The translations under genes and the position numbers were made by a program. 64,000 nt of DNA from the NCBI GenBank assembly GCA_040394475.1, contig JBEBSD010000001.1:1-64000 (forward strand), in the 5' to 3' direction. Origin of the DNA: JBEBSD01 sp040394475. Its GTDB lineage: Bacteria > Bacteroidota > Bacteroidia > Cytophagales > Spirosomataceae. The notes beneath the pieces were generated by a model. That model saw nothing but the letters and a program-made list of their open reading frames with translations, did no database searches and was not told where the DNA came from. This document shows, piece by piece, positions 25,234 to 33,651 of this stretch (its first letter is position 1; each line of letters opens with the position of its first letter).

Positions 25234-26508
25234 ATGCTACAAACCACATTTATCAGAGACCACCGCGACAAAGCCATCGCCGGATTGCTCAAACGGAATT
25301 TCCCGGATGCGGAAGCCGTTATAGACCGGGTAGCCGGGCTGGATCAGTTGCGCCGGAATACGCAGGTAGCGCTGGACCAGGCGTTGGCTGAAGCCAATCT
25401 GAAAGCAAAAGCGATAGGAGAGCTGCTGAAGGCAGGCAAAAAGGAAGAAGCCGGGCTGGCAAGGGCAGAGACTACCCGGTTAAAGGAGGAATCCCGGGCC
25501 CTGGAGGAGCAGCTGAAGGAAACCGAAGCGTCGCTGCTGGAGGAATTGGTCCGGATTCCCAATATTCCCCACGAAACAGTTCCGCCGGGAAGGAGTGCGG
25601 AGGACAATGAGGTCGTACTCGAAGCGGGCAAAAGGCCGGAATTGCCGGCGGAAGCGGCGCCTCATTGGGAGCTTATTAAAAAGCTGGATATTATTGATTT
25701 TGAACTCGGAAATAAAATAGCCGGCGCAGGATTTCCGGTCTATAAAGGAAAAGGTGCGCGTCTGCAACGGGCGATGGTTTCGTTTTTCCTCGATGAAGCG
25801 GTAGCAGCGGGCTATACGGAAATACAGCCCCCGCTGCTGGTGAATGCGGATTCCGGGTTCGGCACCGGGCAATTGCCGGATAAGGAGGGGCAGATGTATT
25901 TTGCAACGGCGGATAACCTGTACCTGATCCCGACCGCGGAAGTACCTATTACCAACCTTTACCGGGACGTGATCGTGGCGGAAAACCAGCTGCCAGTTAA
26001 AAATGTGGGCTATACCCCGTGTTTTCGCCGGGAGGCGGGGAGCTGGGGAGCGCATGTACGGGGCCTGAACCGGCTGCACCAGTTTGATAAGGTGGAGATT
26101 GTGCAGATCAGCAAACCGGAGGCATCGTATGCCGCCCTGGAGGAAATGATCGCCCATGTGCAGGGGCTGCTGGAGAAACTTGAATTGCCCTTCCGGATTC
26201 TCCGGTTGTGCGGAGGAGATATGGGCTTCACACCGGCCATTACCTACGATTTTGAAGTATGGTCGTCGGCACAGGAACGGTGGCTGGAGTGCAGTTCGGT
26301 CTCTAATTTTGAAACCTATCAGACCAACCGTCTTAAACTGCGTTACAAGGTGGAGGGGAAAACCCAGCTTTTGCATACCCTCAACGGCTCGGCGCTTGCG
26401 CTGCCGCGGATCCTGGCCGCCTTACTGGAAAATAACCAGCAGGCCGACGGGTCAGTTAAGATTCCTCCAGTACTGGTACCGTATACGGGGTTCGACGTAA
26501 TCGCATAG
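25234..26508 (+). CDS. serS: Seryl-tRNA synthetase
   Basis: 424 residues, the normal length. This class II synthetase has an N-terminal coiled-coil arm (about 30-105, rich in K, E, L and A) that contacts tRNA-Ser. Motif 2 is FRREAGSWGAHVRGLNRLHQFDKVE, and motif 3 is in LNGSALALPRILAALLENNQ near the C-terminus. PTAEVPITNLYRD and TYDFEVWSSAQERWLECSSVSNFETYQ are further family signatures. Last of the ribH-aspartate kinase-serS run; its 3' side holds dispersed hairpin repeats. Confidence 0.97.
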   Translation: MLQTTFIRDHRDKAIAGLLKRNFPDAEAVIDRVAGLDQLRRNTQVALDQALAEANLKAKAIGELLKAGKKEEAGLARAETTRLKEESRALEEQLKETEASLLEELVRIPNIPHETVPPGRSAEDNEVVLEAGKRPELPAEAAPHWELIKKLDIIDFELGNKIAGAGFPVYKGKGARLQRAMVSFFLDEAVAAGYTEIQPPLLVNADSGFGTGQLPDKEGQMYFATADNLYLIPTAEVPITNLYRDVIVAENQLPVKNVGYTPCFRREAGSWGAHVRGLNRLHQFDKVEIVQISKPEASYAALEEMIAHVQGLLEKLELPFRILRLCGGDMGFTPAITYDFEVWSSAQERWLECSSVSNFETYQTNRLKLRYKVEGKTQLLHTLNGSALALPRILAALLENNQQADGSVKIPPVLVPYTGFDVIA

Positions 26509-26520
26509 AGACACGACAAA

Positions 26521-26640
26521 TCGCCCAGACCATGGCCGGTGTCTTCACACCATGGGGCCCAGACCATGGTTCTGCCCGTATACTATTGTCTGTGTCGTAT
26601 ACCCATAGTCTGTGTCCCACAGACCATCCGATACCGGCCC
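26521..26640. repeat. Degenerate GGTCTGTGTCTTCACAGACC-type hairpin repeats
   Basis: The 161-base gap between serS and nuoK (convergent) is filled with short hairpin words: a decayed copy around 26538-26551 (GGTGTCTTCACACC) flanked by CCATGG, and a clear hairpin at 26608-26624 (GTCTGTG TCC CACAGAC), with CCAGACCATGG words between. It is the same family as at 35711 and 42129. Confidence 0.7.
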
Positions 26641-26669
26641 GGACGCGGCCTCTGAAAACACCCGCGTCT

Positions 26670-26981
26670 TTACTTCTTCAGCACGTTTAGTTTATCAGGA
26701 TCAACGGTATTGTAGTGACGATGGACCCGCAGGACAATGGCGAGGGCGATCGTCACTTCACAGACGGCAATGACCATCACAAACAGGGCAAACAGCTGGC
26801 CCCGTAACATTTCCGGATCATGCCGGCTAAAGGCGACCAGGTTAATATTGACGGCATTTAACATCAGCTCCAGTCCCAGCAGAATCCCGATGACATTTTT
26901 TTTGGTAACGGCTACGGCAAAGCCAATACTGAAAAGGATAGCGGCAATAACTAAGAAATGGGTGAGCGGGATAGGGTTCAT
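26670..26981 (-). CDS. nuoK: NADH-quinone oxidoreductase subunit K
   Basis: 103 residues with three transmembrane helices. Glu38 in LLGLELMLNAVNINLV and Glu75 in IAVCEVTIALAIVL match the two membrane glutamates essential for proton pumping (Glu36 and Glu72 in E. coli). It overlaps nuoJ by four bases (ATGA). It is a complete complex I subunit, but the other nuo genes are not next to it: serS lies on one side and a peptide transporter beyond nuoJ on the other. Confidence 0.95.
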   Translation of the reverse strand: MNPIPLTHFLVIAAILFSIGFAVAVTKKNVIGILLGLELMLNAVNINLVAFSRHDPEMLRGQLFALFVMVIAVCEVTIALAIVLRVHRHYNTVDPDKLNVLKK

Positions 26982-27490
26982 AACGATTCTTTTCGGTTTA
27001 AGGCAAGGTAAGAAGCGCCTACCAGGGCGACCAGCAGAATAACCGCCGCCAATTCAAAAGGGAACAAGTGCGAGGTCATTAACTCGAAACCGATTGCCTT
27101 CAAGGTGGATTGGGTGGTTGCAGGCGGGGCATTGAGGAGAAACTCGGCTGTAAACAGCATTTTTGACAGGAGGAATAAAAGAGCTCCCGCAACCAGTATT
27201 CCCGTAAAGAGCCCTCCGTTCCGGACTTCCACATAATTGCTTTCTCCGGTTGACTTCCGGGGCAGGGTCAGCATGATCCCGAAAATAAGCAGGATCAGGA
27301 TCCCTCCGACATAGATCATTATCTGCGCAACCGCCAGAAAATCGGCGCCTAAAAATACGTACAAAGCGGCCACACCGACAAATGCCAGAAACAACGCGAA
27401 TGCTGCGTACATCAGGTTACGGGTAAACAAAATGAAAAGGGCCGGGACAATAGTGAGACCGGCAAACAGGTAAAAAGCAACTAATTCCAT
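26978..27490 (-). CDS. nuoJ: NADH-quinone oxidoreductase subunit J
   Basis: 170 residues with five predicted membrane helices, the usual NuoJ topology. LMYAAFALFLAFVGVAALYVFLGADFLAVAQIMIYVGGILILLIFGIML is the conserved core. It forms part of the membrane arm of complex I. The stop overlaps the start of nuoK (ATGA). nuoI and nuoH, which normally precede it, are absent; the next gene upstream is divergent. Confidence 0.95.
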   Translation of the reverse strand: MELVAFYLFAGLTIVPALFILFTRNLMYAAFALFLAFVGVAALYVFLGADFLAVAQIMIYVGGILILLIFGIMLTLPRKSTGESNYVEVRNGGLFTGILVAGALLFLLSKMLFTAEFLLNAPPATTQSTLKAIGFELMTSHLFPFELAAVILLVALVGASYLALNRKESL

Positions 27491-27746
27491 CGAATGAATC
27501 GGATACGGTACGGGAGGCTCAAATTTACGGATTAAAATTTAATTCGGGGCTTACCGTGTCGCGCCAGACGGGTCCATGGTGTTTTTTCAGCAGGGCGGGA
27601 ATGCCGGGCGCCCTCCGGAACCCCTTTTATTGGATCTTGCCGGGGATTTATTGGGTTTTGCACAATATGCTTATATTGCGTGTTGAAAAAAGGCCCTGCG
27701 ACAGCTGGCCAAAAGCTTCCTTTAACAACCTAAAAATCGTATCCGG

Positions 27747-29234
27747 ATGACAACAACGATCTCCCAAAAGCACCCGCGTGGTCTTTACGTACTTTTTTTC
27801 GCTGAAATGTGGGAACGTTTCAGCTATTATGGGATGCGGGCTATTTTGCTAATGTACCTGATTGATCAGATACGGGGAGGAATGGCCCTCAGTGTGGCCG
27901 AAGGTACCGCTATTTATGGTTTGTATACTGCTTCAGTGTACTTGCTAACGTTACCCGGAGGGTGGGTGGCAGATAACCTCCTGGGCCAGAAGAAAGCCAT
28001 CTGGTACGGCGGGATTATCATCATGCTGGGACATATCATCCTGGCTATCCCGGGCGGGAATAATCTGTTTTTTGCGGGATTGGCGGTGGTAGCAGCCGGA
28101 ACCGGTCTCCTCAAACCGAACATCAGCTCCATCGTGGGAGAGTTGTATCCGGAAGGGGGCGCGCGCCGCGACGCTGCATTTTCCATTTTTTATATCGGGA
28201 TCAACCTGGGCTCTTTCCTGGGGATGCTGACGGTCGGGTACCTCGGGCAGATGGTGAACTGGCACCTGGGGTTCGGAGCCGCGGCAGTAGGAATGTTTCT
28301 CGGGCTGGTCGTATTCCATTTCGGAGGAAAGGCTTACCTGGGAGGCTATGGGGAGAAGCCTGAAAAAATACCGGTTGCAGAGGGGACGCCAGGGTCGGGA
28401 AAGCAAAAGGCGATGGGCCTGGGCCTGATTGCCCTGCTGGTCGTTTTTCTGGCCACCCTGCAGCTTACCGGAGTAATCAACCTGGGGTCGGCGCAGGGCC
28501 TGGCACAGGCAGCCGGTATCATCATCGTGGCGGTGGCTTTTATCTATTTTCTGTATATCCTGGTAGCCGGCGGGCTTACCGGCGAGGAGCGGAAGCGGGT
28601 GGTGGTGCTGATTGTGTTTTTCCTGGCTGCGGCGTTGTTTTGGTCGGGCTTTGAGCAGGCAGGGTCGTCCCTGCAGATTTTTGCAGAACGGCATACGGCC
28701 CGGCATGTGGGCGACTTCGAAGTCCCTTCCAGCTGGTTTCAGAATTTCAACCCGTTTTTTATTGTATTGCTGGCCCCGCTGATGGCATCGCTCTGGATAT
28801 TTTTAGCACAGCGAAAGATCAACCCGCCTACTCCGGTTAAGTTTGCGTTGGGATTGTTGCTGATGGGGGGCGGCTTTCTGGTCATGAAGTTTGGAGCAGA
28901 TGCTGCCGTCAAAGGGGAACTGGTCTCTCCCATGTTTCTGGCAATGACGTATTTGCTGCATACACTGGGCGAACTGTGTCTGAGTCCGGTCGGACTCAGT
29001 ACCTACACCAAACTGGCGCCCAAACGGTACGTAAGCCAGCTGATGGGCATCTGGTTTGTCGCCGCTTCCCTCGGGAACCTGATCGCCGGACTTTTTGCAG
29101 GGGGCTTTGACGAGGAAAATGTGGCACAAATGCCGGGCTTGTACAATCAGGTCTTTCTCTTCGCGATAGGGTTCGGATTGTTACTGCTGGTATGCTACAA
29201 ACCGATCAAAAAATGGATGGGGGGAATTCAATAA
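27747..29234 (+). CDS. Proton-dependent peptide transporter (POT/PTR2 family MFS)
   Basis: 495 residues and about 12-14 membrane helices. It imports di- and tripeptides with protons across the inner membrane. The PTR2 signature EMWERFSYYGMRAILLMYL (about residues 15-33) contains the ExxERFxYYG motif essential in this family. GTGLLKPNISSIVGELYPEGGARRDAAFSIFYIGINLGSFLG is the second conserved region. GELCLSPVGLSTYTKLAPKRYVSQLMGIWF lies near the C-terminus. The 255-base upstream gap holds no gene I can support. Confidence 0.93.
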   Translation: MTTTISQKHPRGLYVLFFAEMWERFSYYGMRAILLMYLIDQIRGGMALSVAEGTAIYGLYTASVYLLTLPGGWVADNLLGQKKAIWYGGIIIMLGHIILAIPGGNNLFFAGLAVVAAGTGLLKPNISSIVGELYPEGGARRDAAFSIFYIGINLGSFLGMLTVGYLGQMVNWHLGFGAAAVGMFLGLVVFHFGGKAYLGGYGEKPEKIPVAEGTPGSGKQKAMGLGLIALLVVFLATLQLTGVINLGSAQGLAQAAGIIIVAVAFIYFLYILVAGGLTGEERKRVVVLIVFFLAAALFWSGFEQAGSSLQIFAERHTARHVGDFEVPSSWFQNFNPFFIVLLAPLMASLWIFLAQRKINPPTPVKFALGLLLMGGGFLVMKFGADAAVKGELVSPMFLAMTYLLHTLGELCLSPVGLSTYTKLAPKRYVSQLMGIWFVAASLGNLIAGLFAGGFDEENVAQMPGLYNQVFLFAIGFGLLLLVCYKPIKKWMGGIQ

Positions 29235-29255
29235 CAGCCTATATATAATAACTTT

Positions 29256-29669
29256 ATGGAGATAGAAGCAAAGATTGGCAGTGTCTTTACACACCGTTTC
29301 CGCTTTACGCAGGCGGACGTGGAGCGGTTTGCAGCCGTAACCGGAGATAATAACCCCTTACACCTGGATGCGGCGTTTGCTGCAACGACGGCGTTTAAAC
29401 GGCCCATTATTCACGGAATGCTCGGGGCCAGTGTTTTTACAAAAGTACTGGGAACCGAATATCCCGGGTTTGGATCGGTTTACCTGAAGCAAACACTGGA
29501 GTTCCTGAGGCCCATGTTTGTGGAGACGGATTATGAAGTGGGTTTTACGATAGTCGCGCTGGATCCTCTGAAGCACACGGCCGATATTAAAGGGGAAGTG
29601 GTCAGCGTCGAAACGAAAAAAGTATGTACGCGCGGGGTGGCTACCCTGATGAATACAGAAAAGTTTTAA
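29256..29669 (+). CDS. MaoC family hot-dog-fold dehydratase
   Basis: 137 residues, a single hot-dog domain. The hydratase-2 motif FAAVTGDNNPLHLDAAFAATTAFKRPIIHGMLGASV contains the catalytic Asp and His. Such proteins hydrate enoyl-CoA or enoyl-ACP thioesters in the R configuration. It is 21 bases after the peptide transporter, so it is probably cotranscribed. The substrate is unknown. A strong bidirectional hairpin follows at 29695. Confidence 0.87.
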   Translation: MEIEAKIGSVFTHRFRFTQADVERFAAVTGDNNPLHLDAAFAATTAFKRPIIHGMLGASVFTKVLGTEYPGFGSVYLKQTLEFLRPMFVETDYEVGFTIVALDPLKHTADIKGEVVSVETKKVCTRGVATLMNTEKF

Positions 29670-29694
29670 GGAGCACTACGGCGGCCCGTATATA

Positions 29695-29732
29695 AAAAGA
29701 GCATCATGATCTGATCGTCATGATGCTCTTTT
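29695..29732. terminator. Bidirectional intrinsic terminator
   Basis: Perfect 15-base arms, AAAAGAGCATCATGA (29695-29709) and its complement (29718-29732), with an 8-base loop. T runs on one strand and A runs on the other let it end transcription of the MaoC gene (+) and the H1-like gene (-). Confidence 0.92.
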
Positions 29733-29752
29733 TGTGAATTCTTTCAGGGTGC

Positions 29753-29929
29753 TTATCCTTCGTTCTTCTTATTTTGAACTTCCGTGCGGACTTCCTGAGC
29801 CAACGTTTTCAGATCCTGTAATCCCTTACGAACGCGGGTCCCGGCCGCCTGATTGTTCTTATTGTAGAATTTGTCGAAATCACCTTCCAGTGACAATACC
29901 AGGTCTTTTATTTGCTCAAATCTTGCCAT
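29753..29929 (-). CDS. Small histone H1-like DNA-binding protein
   Basis: 58 residues from the ATG that gives MARFEQIKDLVLSLEGDFDKFYNKNNQAAGTRVRKGLQDLKTLAQEVRTEVQ (listed in pieces: start MARFEQIKDL, core NNQAAGTRVRKGLQDLK, end VQNKKNEG). An in-frame ATG 12 codons upstream adds a segment not expected in the family. Proteins of this kind are common in Bacteroidota and are usually annotated as histone H1-like; they are thought to bind and compact DNA. The core is lysine- and arginine-rich. It stands alone, followed by a bidirectional terminator. Confidence 0.82.
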   Translation of the reverse strand: MARFEQIKDLVLSLEGDFDKFYNKNNQAAGTRVRKGLQDLKTLAQEVRTEVQNKKNEG

Positions 29930-30186
29930 GATTAATAATTTGTTTAGTTGAAAAAATGGCTGCAAACACGTATTTAATGGTGTTTAGGCCGAAATTTAGC
30001 AATTATATACATTCAGCCAATCCAATTTATCAAAAAAACACTTCAAATAATCCAAATCTTTTCGGAAGGGTTTGTAAGCGATTGATTGTCAGTTGGTTGT
30101 AAAAATGCCGTTGACACAAATAAAATTTCCTGAAAGAAGGTTTTTTTTGGAAAACCCCCTTTCTGACAAGAGGAAACCATTTTTTA

Positions 30187-31485
30187 TCAGATCGCTACCT
30201 TTTCGGTGACCACACGGTACTCACGGTTGGCCAACTTTTCCGCCAGGACGGTAAATGCCTCCAGCGTGTACTGTACATCCTCCAGAGAATGAGAAGAAGT
30301 GGGAATGAGCCGCAGCATGATTTGCCCTTTAGGAACGACGGGGTACACCACGATCGAGCAGAAAACGCCCATGTTTTCGCGGAGGTCTCTCACCATCGTG
30401 GTAACCTCGGGCACACCGCCTTCGCTCTGGAGAAATACCGGTGTAACAGGAGACTCTGTTTCCCCGATGTCAAAACCTCTCGCACGGAGTCCGGTTTGCA
30501 TGGCGTTGACGTTCTCCCAGAGCTTTGACCGCAGCTCAGGAAGCTCTTTAATAAGCTGCAGGCGTCTCCTTCCCCCCTGTACATAAGGCATTGGCAAGGC
30601 CTTGGCGTAGGTTTGAGACCGCATGTTATATTTAAGGTACATGATGATATCCGGATCATCGCAGGCAATGAAGGCGCCAATTCCTGCCATCGATTTGGCG
30701 AAAGTGGAAAAGTATAAATCGATGGCCCCCTGTACACCCAGGAATTCTCCGACTCCGGCGCCCGTGGCGCCCATGGTCCCGAATCCGTGCGCATCGTCTA
30801 CCAGGAGCCGGAAATTGTATTTTTCTTTGAGTGCAGCAATGGCTTTCAAATCGCCGACCTTTCCGGACATCCCAAAAACGCCTTCGGTGATGACCAGCAC
30901 GCCCCCGCCTTTTCCTTCTGCCTGCTTGAGGGCACGCTTCAGGTTGATTTCGAGGCTGGCCATATCGTTGTGCTTGAACTTGTAATAAGTCCCCATCTTG
31001 GCTTTATGCAGCCGGATCCCGTCGATGATACAGGCATGTGATTCTGCATCGTATACGATTACGTCCCGGTGGTCCACAATACATTCGATGGCAGACATGA
31101 TCCCCTGGTACCCGTAATTAAGCAGGAACGCATCTTTTTTGCCGACAAACCCCGCAAGTTCCTGTTCAAACAATTCATGCTCGGAAGTGTTGCCGGACAT
31201 CATCCGGGCGCCCATCGGGTAGGCCAGCCCCCATTCTGCCGCGGCTTCCGCATCTGCTTTACGGACTTCCGGGTGGTTGGCCAGGCCGAGGTAATTATTA
31301 AGACTCCAGTTTAAAACTTCTTTGCCTTTGAAGCGCATTCGCGGCCCGAGTTCTCCTTCTAACTTGGGGAATGAAAAGTAATGATGGCCGTTTACCATCT
31401 GTACTGAAGCACCGATTGCACCCCAGTTACTGTGCAGTTTCTCGAAAATATCCACTTTCTTGGTTTTTAATTGTGGGCATTCCAC
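30187..31485 (-). CDS. Alpha-oxoamine synthase (serine palmitoyltransferase/KBL-like PLP enzyme)
   Basis: 432 residues, fold type I PLP enzyme. Lys264 in STFAKSMAGIG is the Schiff-base lysine; Asp230 and His233 in LLVDDAHGFG and His150 in DAESHACIIDG are cofactor contacts. It catalyses decarboxylative condensation of an amino acid with an acyl-CoA. The family includes serine palmitoyltransferase (sphingolipids), a cysteate-using version (sulfonolipids), 2-amino-3-ketobutyrate CoA ligase and BioF. The absence of biotin or threonine-degradation neighbours and the Bacteroidota host make a lipid role more likely, but sequence alone does not decide. Confidence 0.85.
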   Translation of the reverse strand: MECPQLKTKKVDIFEKLHSNWGAIGASVQMVNGHHYFSFPKLEGELGPRMRFKGKEVLNWSLNNYLGLANHPEVRKADAEAAAEWGLAYPMGARMMSGNTSEHELFEQELAGFVGKKDAFLLNYGYQGIMSAIECIVDHRDVIVYDAESHACIIDGIRLHKAKMGTYYKFKHNDMASLEINLKRALKQAEGKGGGVLVITEGVFGMSGKVGDLKAIAALKEKYNFRLLVDDAHGFGTMGATGAGVGEFLGVQGAIDLYFSTFAKSMAGIGAFIACDDPDIIMYLKYNMRSQTYAKALPMPYVQGGRRRLQLIKELPELRSKLWENVNAMQTGLRARGFDIGETESPVTPVFLQSEGGVPEVTTMVRDLRENMGVFCSIVVYPVVPKGQIMLRLIPTSSHSLEDVQYTLEAFTVLAEKLANREYRVVTEKVAI

Positions 31486-31814
31486 CGCCGGGTATGGCGG
31501 TGTTAAATCTGGCGAATTTAAGAAAAAATTTAATGCGAAGCCTCATTGGCTGGAAAACTTATACCAAGCGGATTACCTGTATATTCCTATTTCTTAATGG
31601 GAGGGCCGGAGGGCGGTGCCTGTTTTTGCAGGATTATTGGGGGTGATGCTTTAATTTTAACAGGTTTTTCTAAAAAAATCAGAATGGGGGTGTATATTTA
31701 AAAAAATAAACTATTTTTGCCGTCTTATTTTTTTGTGGCAAAAGGGTTTTTACAGGTTGTTCGCAAGGAAAATTAACTATTCATTTTTGGCACTCTTCTG
31801 ATTGCACCCGCAGT
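31486..31814. other. Intergenic region between the oxoamine synthase gene and queA
   Basis: 329 bases with no supportable gene. It holds the start regions of two divergent genes. On the plus strand it carries a TAnnTTTG element at 31712 with a T-rich leader of about 90 bases before queA. I looked for a preQ1 riboswitch consensus in the leader and did not see one. Confidence 0.7.
31712..31719 (+). promoter_or_regulatory. queA promoter, -7 element TATTTTTG
   Basis: TATTTTTG matches TAnnTTTG and lies 96 bases before the queA ATG. Start predicted near 31726. Confidence 0.45.
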
Positions 31815-32864
31815 ATGAAATTATCGGAATTTAAATTTGATTTACCACAAAGTTTAATCGCATTGCATCCTGCTGAACGCGGTGAGGCACGAATGATGGT
31901 GGTTCATCGTAAAACAGGAAAGATAGAACATAAAACCTTTACAGACATCATCCAGTATTTCAGTGACGGCGATGTGATGGTGGTTAACAATACTAAGGTT
32001 TTTCCGGCCCGGCTGTTTGGCCAGAAGGAAAAAACAGGAGCCAAAATCGAAGTATTCCTGCTGCGTGAATTGAATCGGGAAATGCGTTTATGGGATGTCC
32101 TGGTGGATCCGGCGCGGAAAATCCGGGTAGGAAATAAATTGTATTTTGGAGATAGCGACCTGGTAGCGGAAGTGATCGACAACACAACTTCCCGCGGAAG
32201 AACAATCCGGTTTTTGTACGATGGCTCCTATGAGGATTTTATGAAACTGGTAGATGAACTGGGCGAAACACCGCTGCCTCCCGAAATTATTACCCGCCGT
32301 GAGGTGGAAAGTGAGGACAGAGAACGGTTCCAAACCATTTTTGCAGAACATCTGGGGGCCGTGGCAGCGCCAACGGCCGGAATGCATTTTACAAAGGTGC
32401 TCGCTAAAAAGCTGGAAATAAAAGGAATAAAATTTGCTCCTATTACACTCCATGTAGGGTTAGGGACCTTCCGGAACGTGGATGTGGAAGACCTTACCAA
32501 ACATAAAACGGATTCCGAGAACTTTGCCATCAACGCCCAGTCTTCAGCGCTGATCAACGATGCCCTGGATAACGACAGGCAGGTGTGCGCTGTCGGGACT
32601 ACCGCCCTGAAAGCAATCGAGTCGTCGGTCTCTGCCAGTGGCCATGCGAAGCCGGTGGTGGGGTGGACCGACAAGTTTATTTTCCCGCCGTATGAGTTCA
32701 AGATCGGAACCTCCATGGTGACCAGCTTTCATTTGCCGGAATCGATTCTATTGATGACTGCCTGTGCTTTCGGCGGGTACGACCTGATCATGAAGGCCTA
32801 TGAAACGGCGCTGAAGGAAAAATATAAATTCTTTACTTATGGTGATGCCATGCTGATCCTGTAA
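31815..32864 (+). CDS. queA: S-adenosylmethionine:tRNA ribosyltransferase-isomerase
   Basis: 349 residues, the normal size. QueA transfers and isomerises the ribosyl group of SAM onto preQ1-tRNA to form epoxyqueuosine at the wobble position. Conserved stretches include FDLPQSLIALHPAERGEARMMV at the N-terminus, VNNTKVFPARLFGQKEKTGAKIEVFLL and AAPTAGMHFTKVLAKKL. The C-terminal part has TSMVTSFHLPESILLMTACAFGGYDLIMKAYE. ispD follows after 39 bases on the same strand, so the two may share a transcript. Confidence 0.95.
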   Translation: MKLSEFKFDLPQSLIALHPAERGEARMMVVHRKTGKIEHKTFTDIIQYFSDGDVMVVNNTKVFPARLFGQKEKTGAKIEVFLLRELNREMRLWDVLVDPARKIRVGNKLYFGDSDLVAEVIDNTTSRGRTIRFLYDGSYEDFMKLVDELGETPLPPEIITRREVESEDRERFQTIFAEHLGAVAAPTAGMHFTKVLAKKLEIKGIKFAPITLHVGLGTFRNVDVEDLTKHKTDSENFAINAQSSALINDALDNDRQVCAVGTTALKAIESSVSASGHAKPVVGWTDKFIFPPYEFKIGTSMVTSFHLPESILLMTACAFGGYDLIMKAYETALKEKYKFFTYGDAMLIL

Positions 32865-32903
32865 GCAGGACGCTACAGAGCGGCAGGAAGTCCCGGGCGG
32901 GAC

Positions 32904-33611
32904 ATGGAAGGGATGAAAAAGTATGCTATTATCGTTGCAGGCGGCAGTGGTTCACGCATGAAAAGTGACCTGCCCAAACAGTTCCTTTGTTTAAAAGGGC
33001 TTCCTTTGCTCATGCATACATTAAGGGCATTCGAACAATTCTCCGGAGAAATCAACCGGCTGCTGGTATTGCCCCGGGTGCAGTTGGACACGTGGAGCGA
33101 ATTGTGCCGGAAGCACGGTTTTGAAAGCGATTACCGGCTGGTGGAGGGCGGAGAGACACGGTTCCATTCCGTTCAGAAGGGGCTGGATGCAATTGCGGAA
33201 AAGACCGGGCTGGTAGCGGTTCACGACGGAGTAAGACCGTTAGTTTCACCAAAGCTGATTGCCAGCGGGTATAAGGTCGCTTCCGAATACGGTTCGGCCA
33301 TAGCCAGCGTACCGTTAAAGGATTCGATCCGGCAGCAAAACCCGGAGGGAGGCTGGCGGGCAGCAGACCGGGATGCATTCCGGATGGTCCAGACTCCCCA
33401 GACCTTTCGCCTGGACTGGATAAAAGAGGCCTTCAGGGCGGCTTATCGGCCGCTTTTTACCGACTGCGCAAGTGTTGTCGAGCATGCAGGATTCCCGATC
33501 CGGCTGATAGAGGGGGCCTATACCAACATTAAAATCACCACACCCGAGGACCTGGTGATGGCGGAGGCCTTCTGGGGCGCAGCCGGACAGGATGATCCGG
33601 TATCCCGATAG
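32904..33611 (+). CDS. ispD: 2-C-methyl-D-erythritol 4-phosphate cytidylyltransferase
   Basis: 235 residues (232 if translation starts at the second ATG, MKKYAIIVAGG). It adds CMP to methylerythritol phosphate in the non-mevalonate isoprenoid pathway. AIIVAGGSGSRMKSDLPKQFLCLKGLP is the nucleotide-binding signature, including the Arg and Lys needed for catalysis. VAVHDGVRPLVS and QTPQTFRLDWIKEAF are also diagnostic. It is in line behind queA and converges on the esterase gene at 33652. Confidence 0.94.
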   Translation: MEGMKKYAIIVAGGSGSRMKSDLPKQFLCLKGLPLLMHTLRAFEQFSGEINRLLVLPRVQLDTWSELCRKHGFESDYRLVEGGETRFHSVQKGLDAIAEKTGLVAVHDGVRPLVSPKLIASGYKVASEYGSAIASVPLKDSIRQQNPEGGWRAADRDAFRMVQTPQTFRLDWIKEAFRAAYRPLFTDCASVVEHAGFPIRLIEGAYTNIKITTPEDLVMAEAFWGAAGQDDPVSR

Positions 33612-33651
33612 CCGTTCGGTGTACTTTCCGGCGGTTTCACACCATTTCCGG

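Noticed and set aside
25480..26376. 298-codon minus-strand ORF inside serS
   Set aside because: Antisense to serS with no family resemblance.
27491..27746. Small gene in the gap before the peptide transporter (27556-27750)
   Set aside because: The reading frame overlaps the transporter start and has no recognisable features; the region looks like a 5' leader.
31720..31814. preQ1 riboswitch before queA
   Set aside because: I could not find the conserved stem-loop and A-rich tail in the leader.
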